Part shown: one piece after another, positions 1-7,102 of the stretch
Numbering within the stretch: position 1 is the first letter of the stretch
Layout of the letters: the number at the start of each line of letters is the position of its first letter
Assembly (NCBI GenBank): GCA_016716715.1
Contig: JADJVE010000008.1
Coordinates: 42,501-106,500 of the forward strand
DNA length: 64,000 nucleotides
Direction of reading: 5' to 3'
Source of the DNA: Acidobacteriota bacterium
GTDB taxonomy: Bacteria > Acidobacteriota > Thermoanaerobaculia > UBA5066
The notes under the pieces: model-generated
The model's database searches: none
Told to the model about the DNA's origin: nothing
Seen by the model: the letters and a program-made list of their open reading frames with translations, nothing else
Position numbers and translations under genes: made by a program

Positions 1-131
1 ATCCGTCGAAGGCGAAACGGCTGCTGGGCTGGGCCCCGCGCGTCGCGTTCGCGGGCCTCGTCGACATGATGGCGGACGCGGACCTCGCGCGGGCCCGCCA
101 GGAATCCGCGGCGTCCGTTCCGTCAGTCTGA
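1..131 (+). CDS. GDP-mannose 4,6-dehydratase, C-terminal end (partial)
   Basis: Only the last 42 codons are present, in frame from base 3 and ending TGA at 129-131. The peptide begins PSKAKRLLGWAPRV and continues through FAGLVDMMADADL. This resembles the conserved tail of GDP-mannose 4,6-dehydratases and related extended-SDR sugar-nucleotide enzymes (PSKA..LGW.P.V.F..LV..M...DL). The enzyme makes GDP-4-keto-6-deoxymannose for deoxysugar and surface-polysaccharide synthesis. The NAD-binding and catalytic parts lie outside the window, so the exact substrate cannot be confirmed. The last 9 bases overlap the end of the convergent gene at 123-542. Confidence 0.6.
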   Translation, partial: PSKAKRLLGWAPRVAFAGLVDMMADADLARARQESAASVPSV

Positions 132-542
132 GGAAAGGGCGAACGCGAGCGTCGCGCGGAAGTCGGGGAACGCGCCGGACGTCTCGACCGCTCCGTGGAG
201 CGCGGGCGTCAGCGACCTCACGGGCGTCTTCGGCGTCGAAAACGCGAGATTCGCGGTGACGCGACCCTCGTCGAAGGCGAGCCAGCGCGGCGGGTGCAGC
301 GTGCCCTCCGCCCGCCCGGCGGCCACGAAACACTCCGTGAAGAGCGTGCGGAGCATCGTGGCGTCGTCGAGTCCGGCGCCCTGCACGGGATAGGTCTGGC
401 CGTCGGATTCGCCGGCCGGCGGCGCGCCGCCGTAAACGGCCTCGAGGGCGGCCTTCACGGCTGCGCCGTAAAGCTCGTCGCGGGATTTCGCGGCGAGCGT
501 GATCGTGAGTCCGGAGGGTGTCTCGGAGATCCCGTACGTCAC
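123..542 (-). CDS. Small archease-like protein
   Basis: A 139-residue protein starting at GTG, with a strong AAGGAG ribosome-binding site 7 nt upstream and a possible -10 box TAAGAT (570-575 on the minus strand). It has no signal peptide or membrane segment. An N-terminal strand, a helix 'SRDELYGAAVKAALEAVYGG', a strand, a second helix 'DDATMLRTLFTECFVAAG' and the stretch 'DEGRVTANLAF' follow the order of secondary structure in archeases, which activate the RNA ligase RtcB. No rtcB is visible nearby and the acidic residues of true archeases are not clear, so the family call is tentative. A divergent gene begins 55 bp away. Confidence 0.4.
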   Translation of the reverse strand: MTYGISETPSGLTITLAAKSRDELYGAAVKAALEAVYGGAPPAGESDGQTYPVQGAGLDDATMLRTLFTECFVAAGRAEGTLHPPRWLAFDEGRVTANLAFSTPKTPVRSLTPALHGAVETSGAFPDFRATLAFALSSD

Positions 543-584
543 GTCGTGCTCCTTATGGTCCGGCGCGCGATCTTAACCGGCTGC

Positions 585-590
585 TAGTCT
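585..590 (+). promoter_or_regulatory. -10 box TAGTCT, predicted leaderless start of the MidA-type gene
   Basis: TAGTCT ends 7 nt before the ATG at 598. No Shine-Dalgarno sequence lies between, so transcription would begin at or next to the start codon. No good -35 box is visible. Confidence 0.35.
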
Positions 591-597
591 CGCGGCG

Positions 598-1722
598 ATG
601 ATGCCGCTTGCTCAGCGTCTCGCCGCGCGCATCCGCGCCGAGGGCCCGCTCCGCTTCGACGCGTTCCAGGAGGCGGCCCTCTACGACCCGGAGGGGGGCT
701 ATTACGAGCGCGCCGGGCGCGTCGGGCGCTCCGGCGACTTCGTGACCGGCCCGTCCTGGCACCCCGCGTTCGGCCGGACGATCGCGCGGATCGCGCGGCG
801 TCTCCGGGAAGAGGGCGCGCCGCGCGGCCTTCGCGCGCCGACGGATGTCGTGGACTTCGGGGCCGGCGAAGGGGAGCTGCTTTCGGCGGCGGACGAGGCT
901 CTTCGCGCGTGGGGAATCCGAGAGCAGTTCCGCCTCGTGGGTGTCGAACGCTCCGCCAAGCGCCGCAGCATCGCCGACGGGAGGTGCCCCAGCGCTGTCT
1001 GGCTCTCTTCACTCGAAGAAATCCCCTCTTCTTCCCTCTCCGGTCTCGTCGTCTGCTACGAGTTGTTCGATGCGCTGCCGGTGAGGGCGCTCTTCTTTGA
1101 AGGTGAAATGCTGCTGGAGCGCGTCGTGACGCTGGCACCCGACGGCGAGGGCTTCGCGTGGGGCCTCGCGAACTGCCCAGACGGCGCCGAGCTGCTCGAC
1201 GGGTTCCGAGCCCGGGGCATTCACCTTCATAGAAATCAAAAGCTCGAGATTCGCTCCGGCGCCGCCCGACTCGCCGCAGAACTCGCAGCGCGTCTCTCTT
1301 CCGGGCTCGTTCTCGTCTTCGACTACGGCGCGCCCGCTCGCGCTCTCTACTCGGCTGCGCGGGCGAACGGAACGCTGGAGGCGTTCGTCTCCCACGGCGT
1401 GACGCGCGACGTCCTGACGGATCCCGGGTCGCGAGACCTGACGGCGTGGGTCGACTTTTCGGAGCTCGCCGACGCGTTCGCCGCCGCCGGTCTTTCCGTC
1501 GAGGGGCCGGTCAGCCAGTCGCGCGTCCTCGCCGCGGGCGGGATCTTCGAGGAACTCGCGGTGGACCCCGTCTCGCCACCCGACGCCGCGCGCGAGGCGG
1601 ACCGCCGAGCGGCGGCGGCGCTCGTCCAGCCGGGCGGAATGGGCGAGTCGATCCGCGTCCTGATCGCCTCCCGGGGGACCGCTCTCGGCTCCGCTCTTGC
1701 GTCCTGGACACGCCCCGCGTGA
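598..1722 (+). CDS. MidA/NDUFAF7-family SAM-dependent methyltransferase
   Basis: A 374-residue protein of the MidA (COG1565) family. Visible marks are the N-terminal stretch 'YYERAGRVGRSGDFVTG' (35-51) typical of the family and the SAM-binding glycine motif DFGAGEGE (86-93). The mitochondrial member NDUFAF7 methylates an arginine of complex I subunit NDUFS2, the homologue of NuoD. Here the gene lies about 100 bp upstream of nuoA in the same direction, and the matching arginine (HRGTEK) is conserved in the NuoD encoded downstream. A role in complex I assembly is therefore likely but inferred. Residues around 140-155 are encoded by a T/C-rich repeat-like stretch (1003-1046). Start at 598; a second ATG follows immediately. 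Confidence 0.85.
   Translation: MMPLAQRLAARIRAEGPLRFDAFQEAALYDPEGGYYERAGRVGRSGDFVTGPSWHPAFGRTIARIARRLREEGAPRGLRAPTDVVDFGAGEGELLSAADEALRAWGIREQFRLVGVERSAKRRSIADGRCPSAVWLSSLEEIPSSSLSGLVVCYELFDALPVRALFFEGEMLLERVVTLAPDGEGFAWGLANCPDGAELLDGFRARGIHLHRNQKLEIRSGAARLAAELAARLSSGLVLVFDYGAPARALYSAARANGTLEAFVSHGVTRDVLTDPGSRDLTAWVDFSELADAFAAAGLSVEGPVSQSRVLAAGGIFEELAVDPVSPPDAAREADRRAAAALVQPGGMGESIRVLIASRGTALGSALASWTRPA
1003..1046 (+). repeat. T/C-rich mini-repeat shared with the rhlB-like gene
   Basis: This stretch contains CTCTTCACTCGAAGAAATC, GAAATCCCCTCTTC and CCCTCTCCGGTCTC. All three modules recur in permuted order on the minus strand at about 48391-48480, inside the C-terminal extension of the RhlB-like helicase. 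The stretch is less GC-rich than its surroundings. Confidence 0.4.
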
Positions 1723-1736
1723 TGCCTTTGCATCGT

Positions 1737-1765
1737 TTGACATCGCCGGGACCGAAACACAGAAT
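1737..1765 (+). promoter_or_regulatory. Sigma-70-type promoter of the nuo-atp operon
   Basis: A perfect -35 TTGACA (1737-1742), a 17-nt spacer and a -10 CAGAAT (1760-1765) precede nuoA. They predict a start near 1772 and a leader of about 57 nt that holds the nuoA ribosome-binding site. The box lies 14 nt after the stop codon of the MidA-type gene. Confidence 0.6.
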
Positions 1766-1828
1766 CCTCCTCGTCTTGACCGAAGCCGGGTGGTGTTCAG
1801 GCGCGGGCGGATCGCGAGGGGTGTGCTC

Positions 1829-2197
1829 ATGAACCCGTCCATGGCGTCGTACCTGCCCATCCTGTACTTCGCGATCATGGCGGCGATCGTGCCGATCGCG
1901 GGCCTCGCGGCGATGTCGCTCCTGAGGCCGAAGAACCCGAACCCGACGAAGCTCTCGCCGTACGAGTGCGGCGTCGCGTCGCCGACGGAGGCGTTCGACC
2001 ACCGCTTCTCGGTCCGGTACTACCTGATCGCGGTTCTCTTCGTCGTGTTCGACGTCGAGACGATCTTCCTGTTCCCGTGGGCGGTCATGTACCACAAGCT
2101 GAAGCTGTTCGGCCTCGTGGAGATGCTCGTCTTCCTCGTGATCCTCGTCGTGGGTTACGTCTACGCGTGGCGGAGGGGAGCGCTTTCGTGGGCCTGA
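1829..2197 (+). CDS. nuoA: NADH-quinone oxidoreductase subunit A
   Basis: A 122-residue membrane subunit of complex I. Three hydrophobic segments are visible, with the conserved loop 'PYECGV' followed by '[18 protein letters not shown]', which contains the FDVE motif. The loop helps gate the quinone site at the junction of the peripheral and membrane arms. The ATG at 1829 is chosen because GAGGGG lies about 8 nt upstream and the protein then has family length. An upstream in-frame extension is unsupported. It is the first gene of the nuo cluster and its end overlaps nuoB by 10 nt. Confidence 0.93.
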   Translation: MNPSMASYLPILYFAIMAAIVPIAGLAAMSLLRPKNPNPTKLSPYECGVASPTEAFDHRFSVRYYLIAVLFVVFDVETIFLFPWAVMYHKLKLFGLVEMLVFLVILVVGYVYAWRRGALSWA

Positions 2198-2691
2198 TCG
2201 AGAACGCGTTCCCGGACAACGTCCTCACGACCACCGTCGACGCCCTCATCGGCTGGGGCCGCAAGAACTCGCTCTGGCCGATGCAGTTCGGCCTCGCGTG
2301 CTGCGCGATCGAGATGATGGCGGTCGTCGACAGCCGCCACGACATGGCGCGTTTCGGCGCCGAGGTCTTCCGCGGGTCGCCGCGGCAGTGCGACATGATG
2401 CTCGTCGCGGGCACCGTCACCGAGAAGATGGCGCCGATCATCAAGCGCCTTTACGACCAGATGGCCGACCCGAAGTGGGTCATCGCGATGGGCTCGTGCG
2501 CAACCTGCGGCGGCCCGTACCGGAGCTACGCGGTCACGCAGGGCGTCGACCGGATCATCCCGGTGGACGTCTACGTTCCCGGCTGCCCGCCGCGGCCCGA
2601 GGCCCTTCTCTACGGCCTCATGGAGCTCCAGAAGAAAATCCAGAAGATGCGCGTGATCCGCCGCGCTCCCGAGGAGCTCGCCGTTGGCTGA
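2188..2691 (+). CDS. nuoB: NADH-quinone oxidoreductase subunit B
   Basis: A 167-residue subunit carrying iron-sulphur cluster N2, the last electron carrier before quinone. The four N2 ligands are visible: the tandem pair C38-C39 (in ACCAIEMM), C104 (GSCA) and C133 (PGCPPRPE). The GTG start at 2188 overlaps nuoA by 10 nt and gives the usual N-terminus before [19 protein letters not shown]. Group-4 hydrogenase small subunits are related, but the neighbouring NuoD lacks nickel-binding cysteines, so this is complex I. Confidence 0.95.
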   Translation: MGLIENAFPDNVLTTTVDALIGWGRKNSLWPMQFGLACCAIEMMAVVDSRHDMARFGAEVFRGSPRQCDMMLVAGTVTEKMAPIIKRLYDQMADPKWVIAMGSCATCGGPYRSYAVTQGVDRIIPVDVYVPGCPPRPEALLYGLMELQKKIQKMRVIRRAPEELAVG

Positions 2692-3367
2692 CGAACCGAA
2701 GGACGCTCCCGCCGCACCGCCCGCGGGCGAGCCTGCCGCTGCGCCCGCCGGCGAGCCCGCGAAGCCTGCCGCCGCAGCCGCCCCGAAGCCGGCCGCTCCT
2801 CCGAAGGTTCCCCTTCCGGCCCCCGTCGACGCGATGGGCGAGCCGCTCGTCGTCGCCCTCGCCGCGGCCGTGCCCGGCGCGGTCCTCGGCGCGAAGAAGA
2901 TGGTCGGCCAGACGACCGTGGAGATCGCACCGGGCAAGCTCGTCGAGGCCTGCCGGCACCTCAAGGACAAGGAAACGTACACGTTCCTCGTGGATCAGAC
3001 GGCCGTGGACTGGAAGGAGCGCGCCCCGCGCTTCGACGTCGTCTACTGGCTTCATTCGTTCGACCGCGGCAACGCGCGCGTGCGGCTCAAGGTCGGCGTT
3101 GCCGACGGCGCCACCTGCCCGACCGTGAGCGGCGTCTGGGAGACCGCGAACTGGATGGAGCGCGAGGTGTTCGACCTCTTCGGCATTTCGTTCGACGGCC
3201 ACCCCGACCTCCGCCGGATCCTCACGTGGGACGGCTTCCAGGGCCATCCGCTCCGCAAGGACTTCCCGGTCGAGGGCATCGACACGGGAGCCGCGATCTA
3301 CCCGGACCGCTACCCCGAGGGCGGCGGCCCCGCGCCCGACGACAAGAACAGGAAGACCGTCTCGTGA
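2684..3367 (+). CDS. nuoC: NADH-quinone oxidoreductase subunit C
   Basis: A 227-residue 30-kDa-type subunit of the peripheral arm. Residues 1-47 are an Ala/Pro/Glu-rich, probably disordered extension; the folded domain follows and ends with the family signature '[12 protein letters not shown]'. It starts at TTG (2684), inside the end of nuoB (8-nt overlap), with GAGGAG about 7 nt upstream. It is a separate protein and not fused to NuoD as in some bacteria. The stop overlaps the nuoD start (GTGA), suggesting translational coupling. Confidence 0.92.
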   Translation: MADEPKDAPAAPPAGEPAAAPAGEPAKPAAAAAPKPAAPPKVPLPAPVDAMGEPLVVALAAAVPGAVLGAKKMVGQTTVEIAPGKLVEACRHLKDKETYTFLVDQTAVDWKERAPRFDVVYWLHSFDRGNARVRLKVGVADGATCPTVSGVWETANWMEREVFDLFGISFDGHPDLRRILTWDGFQGHPLRKDFPVEGIDTGAAIYPDRYPEGGGPAPDDKNRKTVS

Positions 3368-4521
3368 GCGAGCTCGTCGGAACCGCCGGCGCCGTTCCCG
3401 AAACGGACGAGACGATGCTCGGGCTCCGCGAGATGGAGCTCAACTTCGGGCCGCAGCACCCGTCCACGCACGGCGTCCTCCGGATCGTCCTCAAGGTGGA
3501 CGGCGAGCGGATCGTCTCGGCGCGGCCGGACGTCGGCTACCTCCACCGCGGCACCGAGAAGCTCTTCGAGACCGAGACGTATCCCATGGTCATCCCGCAC
3601 ACGGACCGCCTGGACTACGTCGCGGCCGCGACGAACAACCACGCGTACGTGCTGGCCGTGGAAAAGCTCCTCGGCGTCGACGTCCCGAAGAGGGCGCAAT
3701 ACATCCGCGTCGTCCTCGACGAGATGCAGCGGATCTCGTCCCACCTCCTCTGGCTCGCGACGGCCGCGATCGACCTCGGCGCGATCACGCCTTTTTTCTA
3801 CACGTTCCGCGAGCGCGAGGTCATTCTCGACCTCTTCGAGGACTACTGCGGCGCGCGCCTCACGCTGAACTGCATGCGCGTCGGAGGCCTCCAGGAGGAG
3901 CTGACGCCGGGCTGGATCGAGAAGCTCCGCGCCTTCACGGAGGACCTCGGGTCGAAGATCGACGAGTACGAGGACCTCCTGACCGAGAACCGCATCTGGA
4001 AGATGCGGACGATCGGCGTCGGGATCCTCAACACGGAGCGCTGCATCGAGTGGGGCGTCACGGGCCCGCCGCTGCGCGCGGCCGGGCTCGCGTGGGACAT
4101 CCGCCGCGCAATTCCCTACGAGTGCTATCCCGAGCTCGACTTCGAGATTCCGACCGGCAAGAACGCCGACACGTACGACCGCTACCTCGTGAGGGTCGCC
4201 GAGCTGCGCCAGAGCCGCCGGATCCTCCTGCAGTGCTGCGACTGGCTCGCCGCGAACCCGACGGGCGACATTCGCGGCAAGGTGCCGCGCGTCATCAAGC
4301 CGCCCGTGGGCGACGTGTACGCCAGCGTCGAGTCCCCGAAGGGCGAGCTCGGCTTCTACCTCGTCTCGAACGGAACCAACAAGCCGTACCGGCTGCGCGT
4401 CCGGCCACCGAGCTTCATCAACCTGCAGGCTCTGCCGGAGATGGCGCGCGGCCACATGGTTTCGGACCTCGTCGCGATCATCGGGACGATCGACATCGTC
4501 CTCGGTGAGGTGGATCGATAG
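3364..4521 (+). CDS. nuoD: NADH-quinone oxidoreductase subunit D
   Basis: A 385-residue 49-kDa-type subunit that forms the quinone cavity together with NuoB. Family motifs are 'NFGPQHPSTHGVLR', 'GYLHRGTEK' and the C-terminal 'DLVAIIGTIDIVLGEVDR'. The arginine of HRG corresponds to bovine NDUFS2 Arg85, the residue methylated by NDUFAF7; the FDR-type arginine 20 residues later is present as 'TDRLDY'. No paired CxxC motifs for a NiFe site are present, which excludes a hydrogenase large subunit. GTG at 3364 is chosen over upstream in-frame codons because of the 4-nt overlap with nuoC and the family N-terminus. Confidence 0.95.
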   Translation: MSELVGTAGAVPETDETMLGLREMELNFGPQHPSTHGVLRIVLKVDGERIVSARPDVGYLHRGTEKLFETETYPMVIPHTDRLDYVAAATNNHAYVLAVEKLLGVDVPKRAQYIRVVLDEMQRISSHLLWLATAAIDLGAITPFFYTFREREVILDLFEDYCGARLTLNCMRVGGLQEELTPGWIEKLRAFTEDLGSKIDEYEDLLTENRIWKMRTIGVGILNTERCIEWGVTGPPLRAAGLAWDIRRAIPYECYPELDFEIPTGKNADTYDRYLVRVAELRQSRRILLQCCDWLAANPTGDIRGKVPRVIKPPVGDVYASVESPKGELGFYLVSNGTNKPYRLRVRPPSFINLQALPEMARGHMVSDLVAIIGTIDIVLGEVDR

Positions 4522-4523
4522 AC

Positions 4524-5720
4524 ATGGAAATTTCCGCGAGCGTCCTGAACTACGTCCTCATCCCGGCCGTCAAGGCCGTGGTGGTCGTGATCCTCGTCGC
4601 CACGGCGGCGGGCGTCCTCACGTACATCGAACGCCGGACTCTCGCGTTCCTCCAGGTGAGGAAGGGCCCGAACCGCGTAGGGCCGGAGGGCATCCTTCAG
4701 TTCGTCGCGGACGTCGTGAAGCTCCTGACGAAGGAAGACGTCGTCCCCGCGAAGGCGCAGCACTTCGTCCACTTCCTCGCGCCGGTCCTCGTGATGGTGC
4801 CCGGACTCGCGGTCTTCGCGGTCCTGCCGTGGGGTCCCGAGTTCACGATGAGGATCCCCGGCCTCGGCAAGATCACGACGGCCTGGTACGCGACGGACCT
4901 CAACGTCTCGCTGCTCCTCCTTCTCGCGATCACGTCGGTGGGGATCTACGGGATCATCCTCGGGGGCTGGGCGTCGAACTCGAAGTACGCGCTCCTCGGC
5001 GGCCTGCGCTCGGCGGCACAGCTCATAAGCTACGAGGTCCCGATGGGCTTCGCGGTCGTGAGCGCGATCCTCATGGCGCGCTCGCTGTCCCTCGTCGAGA
5101 TCGTCGAGGCGCAGCGGACGCACCACATGTGGTTCATCCTGCCCGGCCTCGTCTCGTTCTTCCTCTACTTCGTGTCCGGCGTCGCCGAGACGAACCGCAT
5201 CCCGTTCGACCTGCCCGAGGCCGAGAGCGAGCTCGTCGCGGGCTTCCACACGGAGTATTCGGGCTTCCGGTGGGCGATCTTCTTCCTGACCGAGTACGCG
5301 AACATGATCACGATCTCGGCGGTCGCGACGGCGCTCTTCTTCGGCGGCTGGCTGCGGCCGTTCCCGAACGTCGCCGCCCTCGGGTTCCTCGACGTGATTC
5401 CGGGCGTGATCTGGTACGTCCTGAAGGTCTCGTGCTTCCTCTTCGTGTACATCTGGTTCCGCGGGACGTTCCCGCGCTACCGGTTCGACCAGCTCATGGC
5501 GCTCGGGTGGAAGACCCTGATCCCGATCTCCCTCGTGAACCTCGTCCTCGTCGCGGTCGCGGCGCTGGCCGGGTTCCGCGGGCTCCGGATCCTCGGCACG
5601 ATTCTCTGGGTCGCCGCCATCGGCGCCTTCGTGATCGTGACGCGGCTCAAGGCGGCGAAGAAGCCGCCCGCGACGCGCTTGATTCCGGCGCCGGTCGGCG
5701 CCCAAAAGGCGGAGGCCTGA
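4524..5720 (+). CDS. nuoH: NADH-quinone oxidoreductase subunit H
   Basis: A 398-residue polytopic membrane protein with about eight or nine hydrophobic segments. It anchors the peripheral arm and lines the quinone entry channel. The conserved loops 'ERRTLAFLQVRKGPNRVGP' and 'AETNRIPFDLPEAESELVAG' are intact. The ATG lies 2 nt after the nuoD stop. A short Lys/Ala/Pro tail follows the last membrane segment. nuoEFG, which often lie between nuoD and nuoH, are absent. Confidence 0.95.
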   Translation: MEISASVLNYVLIPAVKAVVVVILVATAAGVLTYIERRTLAFLQVRKGPNRVGPEGILQFVADVVKLLTKEDVVPAKAQHFVHFLAPVLVMVPGLAVFAVLPWGPEFTMRIPGLGKITTAWYATDLNVSLLLLLAITSVGIYGIILGGWASNSKYALLGGLRSAAQLISYEVPMGFAVVSAILMARSLSLVEIVEAQRTHHMWFILPGLVSFFLYFVSGVAETNRIPFDLPEAESELVAGFHTEYSGFRWAIFFLTEYANMITISAVATALFFGGWLRPFPNVAALGFLDVIPGVIWYVLKVSCFLFVYIWFRGTFPRYRFDQLMALGWKTLIPISLVNLVLVAVAALAGFRGLRILGTILWVAAIGAFVIVTRLKAAKKPPATRLIPAPVGAQKAEA

Positions 5721-5721
5721 C

Positions 5722-6198
5722 GTGAGCTTCTGGGACGACGTCCTCCTCCTCGACATCTTCGGCGGCCTGAAGATGACCGGAAGGCACCTCTTCCGGAAGG
5801 CCGACACGGTGGAGTACCCCGAGGCCGCGCGCGAGCCGAGCGACCGTTTCCGGGGCATGTTCCGCCTCGACGAGGAGCGGTGCATCAAGTGCACGCTCTG
5901 CGCGATCGAGTGCCCGATCAACATCATCTTCATCGACTGGCACAACGAGAAGAACCCGCAGGGCAAGAACGAGAAGGTCCTCGACCGGTTCGACGTGGAC
6001 CTCAAGCGCTGCATGTTCTGCGGCCTCTGCGAGGAGGCCTGCCCGACGAACCCGAAGTCGATCTGGCTGAGGACGAAGACTTACGAGCTCGGCACGTACG
6101 AGCGGAACGACGCCCTCTACCTCGACATCAAGAAGCTCACGAAGTGGGACGAGAACGTCAAGCCGTTCACGATCGTCGAGCAGGGGGAGGGGCGGTGA
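5722..6198 (+). CDS. nuoI: NADH-quinone oxidoreductase subunit I
   Basis: A 158-residue ferredoxin-like subunit with two 4Fe-4S motifs: C54-C57-C60-C64 (CIKCTLCAIECP) and C97-C100-C103-C107 (CMFCGLCEEACP). They bind clusters N6a and N6b, which pass electrons towards N2. It starts at GTG one base after the nuoH stop. If the complex works without a NuoEFG module, this would be the natural entry point for electrons from a ferredoxin-like donor. That is inference. Confidence 0.94.
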   Translation: MSFWDDVLLLDIFGGLKMTGRHLFRKADTVEYPEAAREPSDRFRGMFRLDEERCIKCTLCAIECPINIIFIDWHNEKNPQGKNEKVLDRFDVDLKRCMFCGLCEEACPTNPKSIWLRTKTYELGTYERNDALYLDIKKLTKWDENVKPFTIVEQGEGR

Positions 6199-6800
6199 CG
6201 ACGCCGTTCTTCTTCTGGTTCTTCGCGGCGATCGTCGTGTTCGGCGCCGTGGGCGTCGTCGCGATGCGCCAGCCGGTCCACTCGGCGCTCTTCCTCCTCC
6301 TCTCCTTCTTCGGGATCGCGGCGCTTTTCGTCACGCTCCGCGCCGAGTTCCTCGCGGCGGTCCAGATCCTCGTCTACGCGGGCGGGATCATGGTTCTCTT
6401 CCTCTTCACGATCATGCTCGTGAACATCCGGAAGACGGCCGGAGAGCCCTTCCTGCACCGGCAGGCGGGCGCCGCGCTCCTCGTCGCGTTCCTGCTCCTC
6501 GCGGTCGTCGGCGGAACGATCGTGGCCTCCTCGCGGACGAGCGGCCTCGCGGACGCGGGCCAGAGCGCGGATCCCGCGAAGCTCTCGACGACGACGATCA
6601 CCCGCACGGTGACCGAGACCGTCGACGGGAAGGTCGTGAAGACCCCCGTCACCGAGGAGATCGCCGGCAACAGCCAGGCCGTCGCCTGGAGCCTCTATCG
6701 CGACTATCTGCTGCCGTTCGAGGTGGCCTCGGTGTTCCTCCTCGTCGCGATGATCGGGGCGGTCGTCCTCGGCAAGCGGACGATGGAGCGGGTGGACTGA
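6195..6800 (+). CDS. nuoJ: NADH-quinone oxidoreductase subunit J
   Basis: A 201-residue membrane subunit (ND6 type) with five hydrophobic segments. The family stretch 'AAVQILVYAGGIMVLFLF', containing the pi-bulge helix, is clear. Between the fourth and fifth segments is a roughly 45-residue Thr/Val-rich hydrophilic loop (about residues 120-165), longer than in most relatives. GTG at 6195 overlaps nuoI by 4 nt. Confidence 0.9.
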   Translation: MTTPFFFWFFAAIVVFGAVGVVAMRQPVHSALFLLLSFFGIAALFVTLRAEFLAAVQILVYAGGIMVLFLFTIMLVNIRKTAGEPFLHRQAGAALLVAFLLLAVVGGTIVASSRTSGLADAGQSADPAKLSTTTITRTVTETVDGKVVKTPVTEEIAGNSQAVAWSLYRDYLLPFEVASVFLLVAMIGAVVLGKRTMERVD

Positions 6801-7102
6801 TGATCTCGGTCACGCACTACGTCGCCCTCTCGTTCCTGCTCTTCGCGATCGGGGTCACCGGCGTCCTGATCCGCCGCAACCTCCTCACCGTCCTCATGTC
6901 GATCGAGCTCATCCTGAACGCCGCGAACCTCAACCTCATCGCGTTCTCGCGTCAGTTCGGCGACCTGAACGGGCAGCTCTTCACGGTCTTCGTGATCACG
7001 CTCGCCGCCGGCGAGGCCGCGATCGGCCTTGCGATCATCATCTCCCTCTACCGCCTCAAGAACTCCGTGAACCTCGACGCCGTGTCGGAGCTGAAGGGAT
7101 GA
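6800..7102 (+). CDS. nuoK: NADH-quinone oxidoreductase subunit K
   Basis: A 100-residue ND4L-type subunit with three membrane segments and the conserved 'SIELILNAANLNLIAFS' and 'AAGEAAIGLAIIISLYR', whose glutamates belong to the proton channel. The ATG shares one base with the nuoJ stop (TGATG) and the end overlaps nuoL by 4 nt. Length is typical. Confidence 0.94.
   Translation: MISVTHYVALSFLLFAIGVTGVLIRRNLLTVLMSIELILNAANLNLIAFSRQFGDLNGQLFTVFVITLAAGEAAIGLAIIISLYRLKNSVNLDAVSELKG

Noticed and set aside
2188..4521. Group-4 [NiFe]-hydrogenase instead of complex I
   Set aside because: NuoD lacks the two CxxC nickel ligands, and nuoA, nuoJ, nuoK and nuoN are all present in canonical order.
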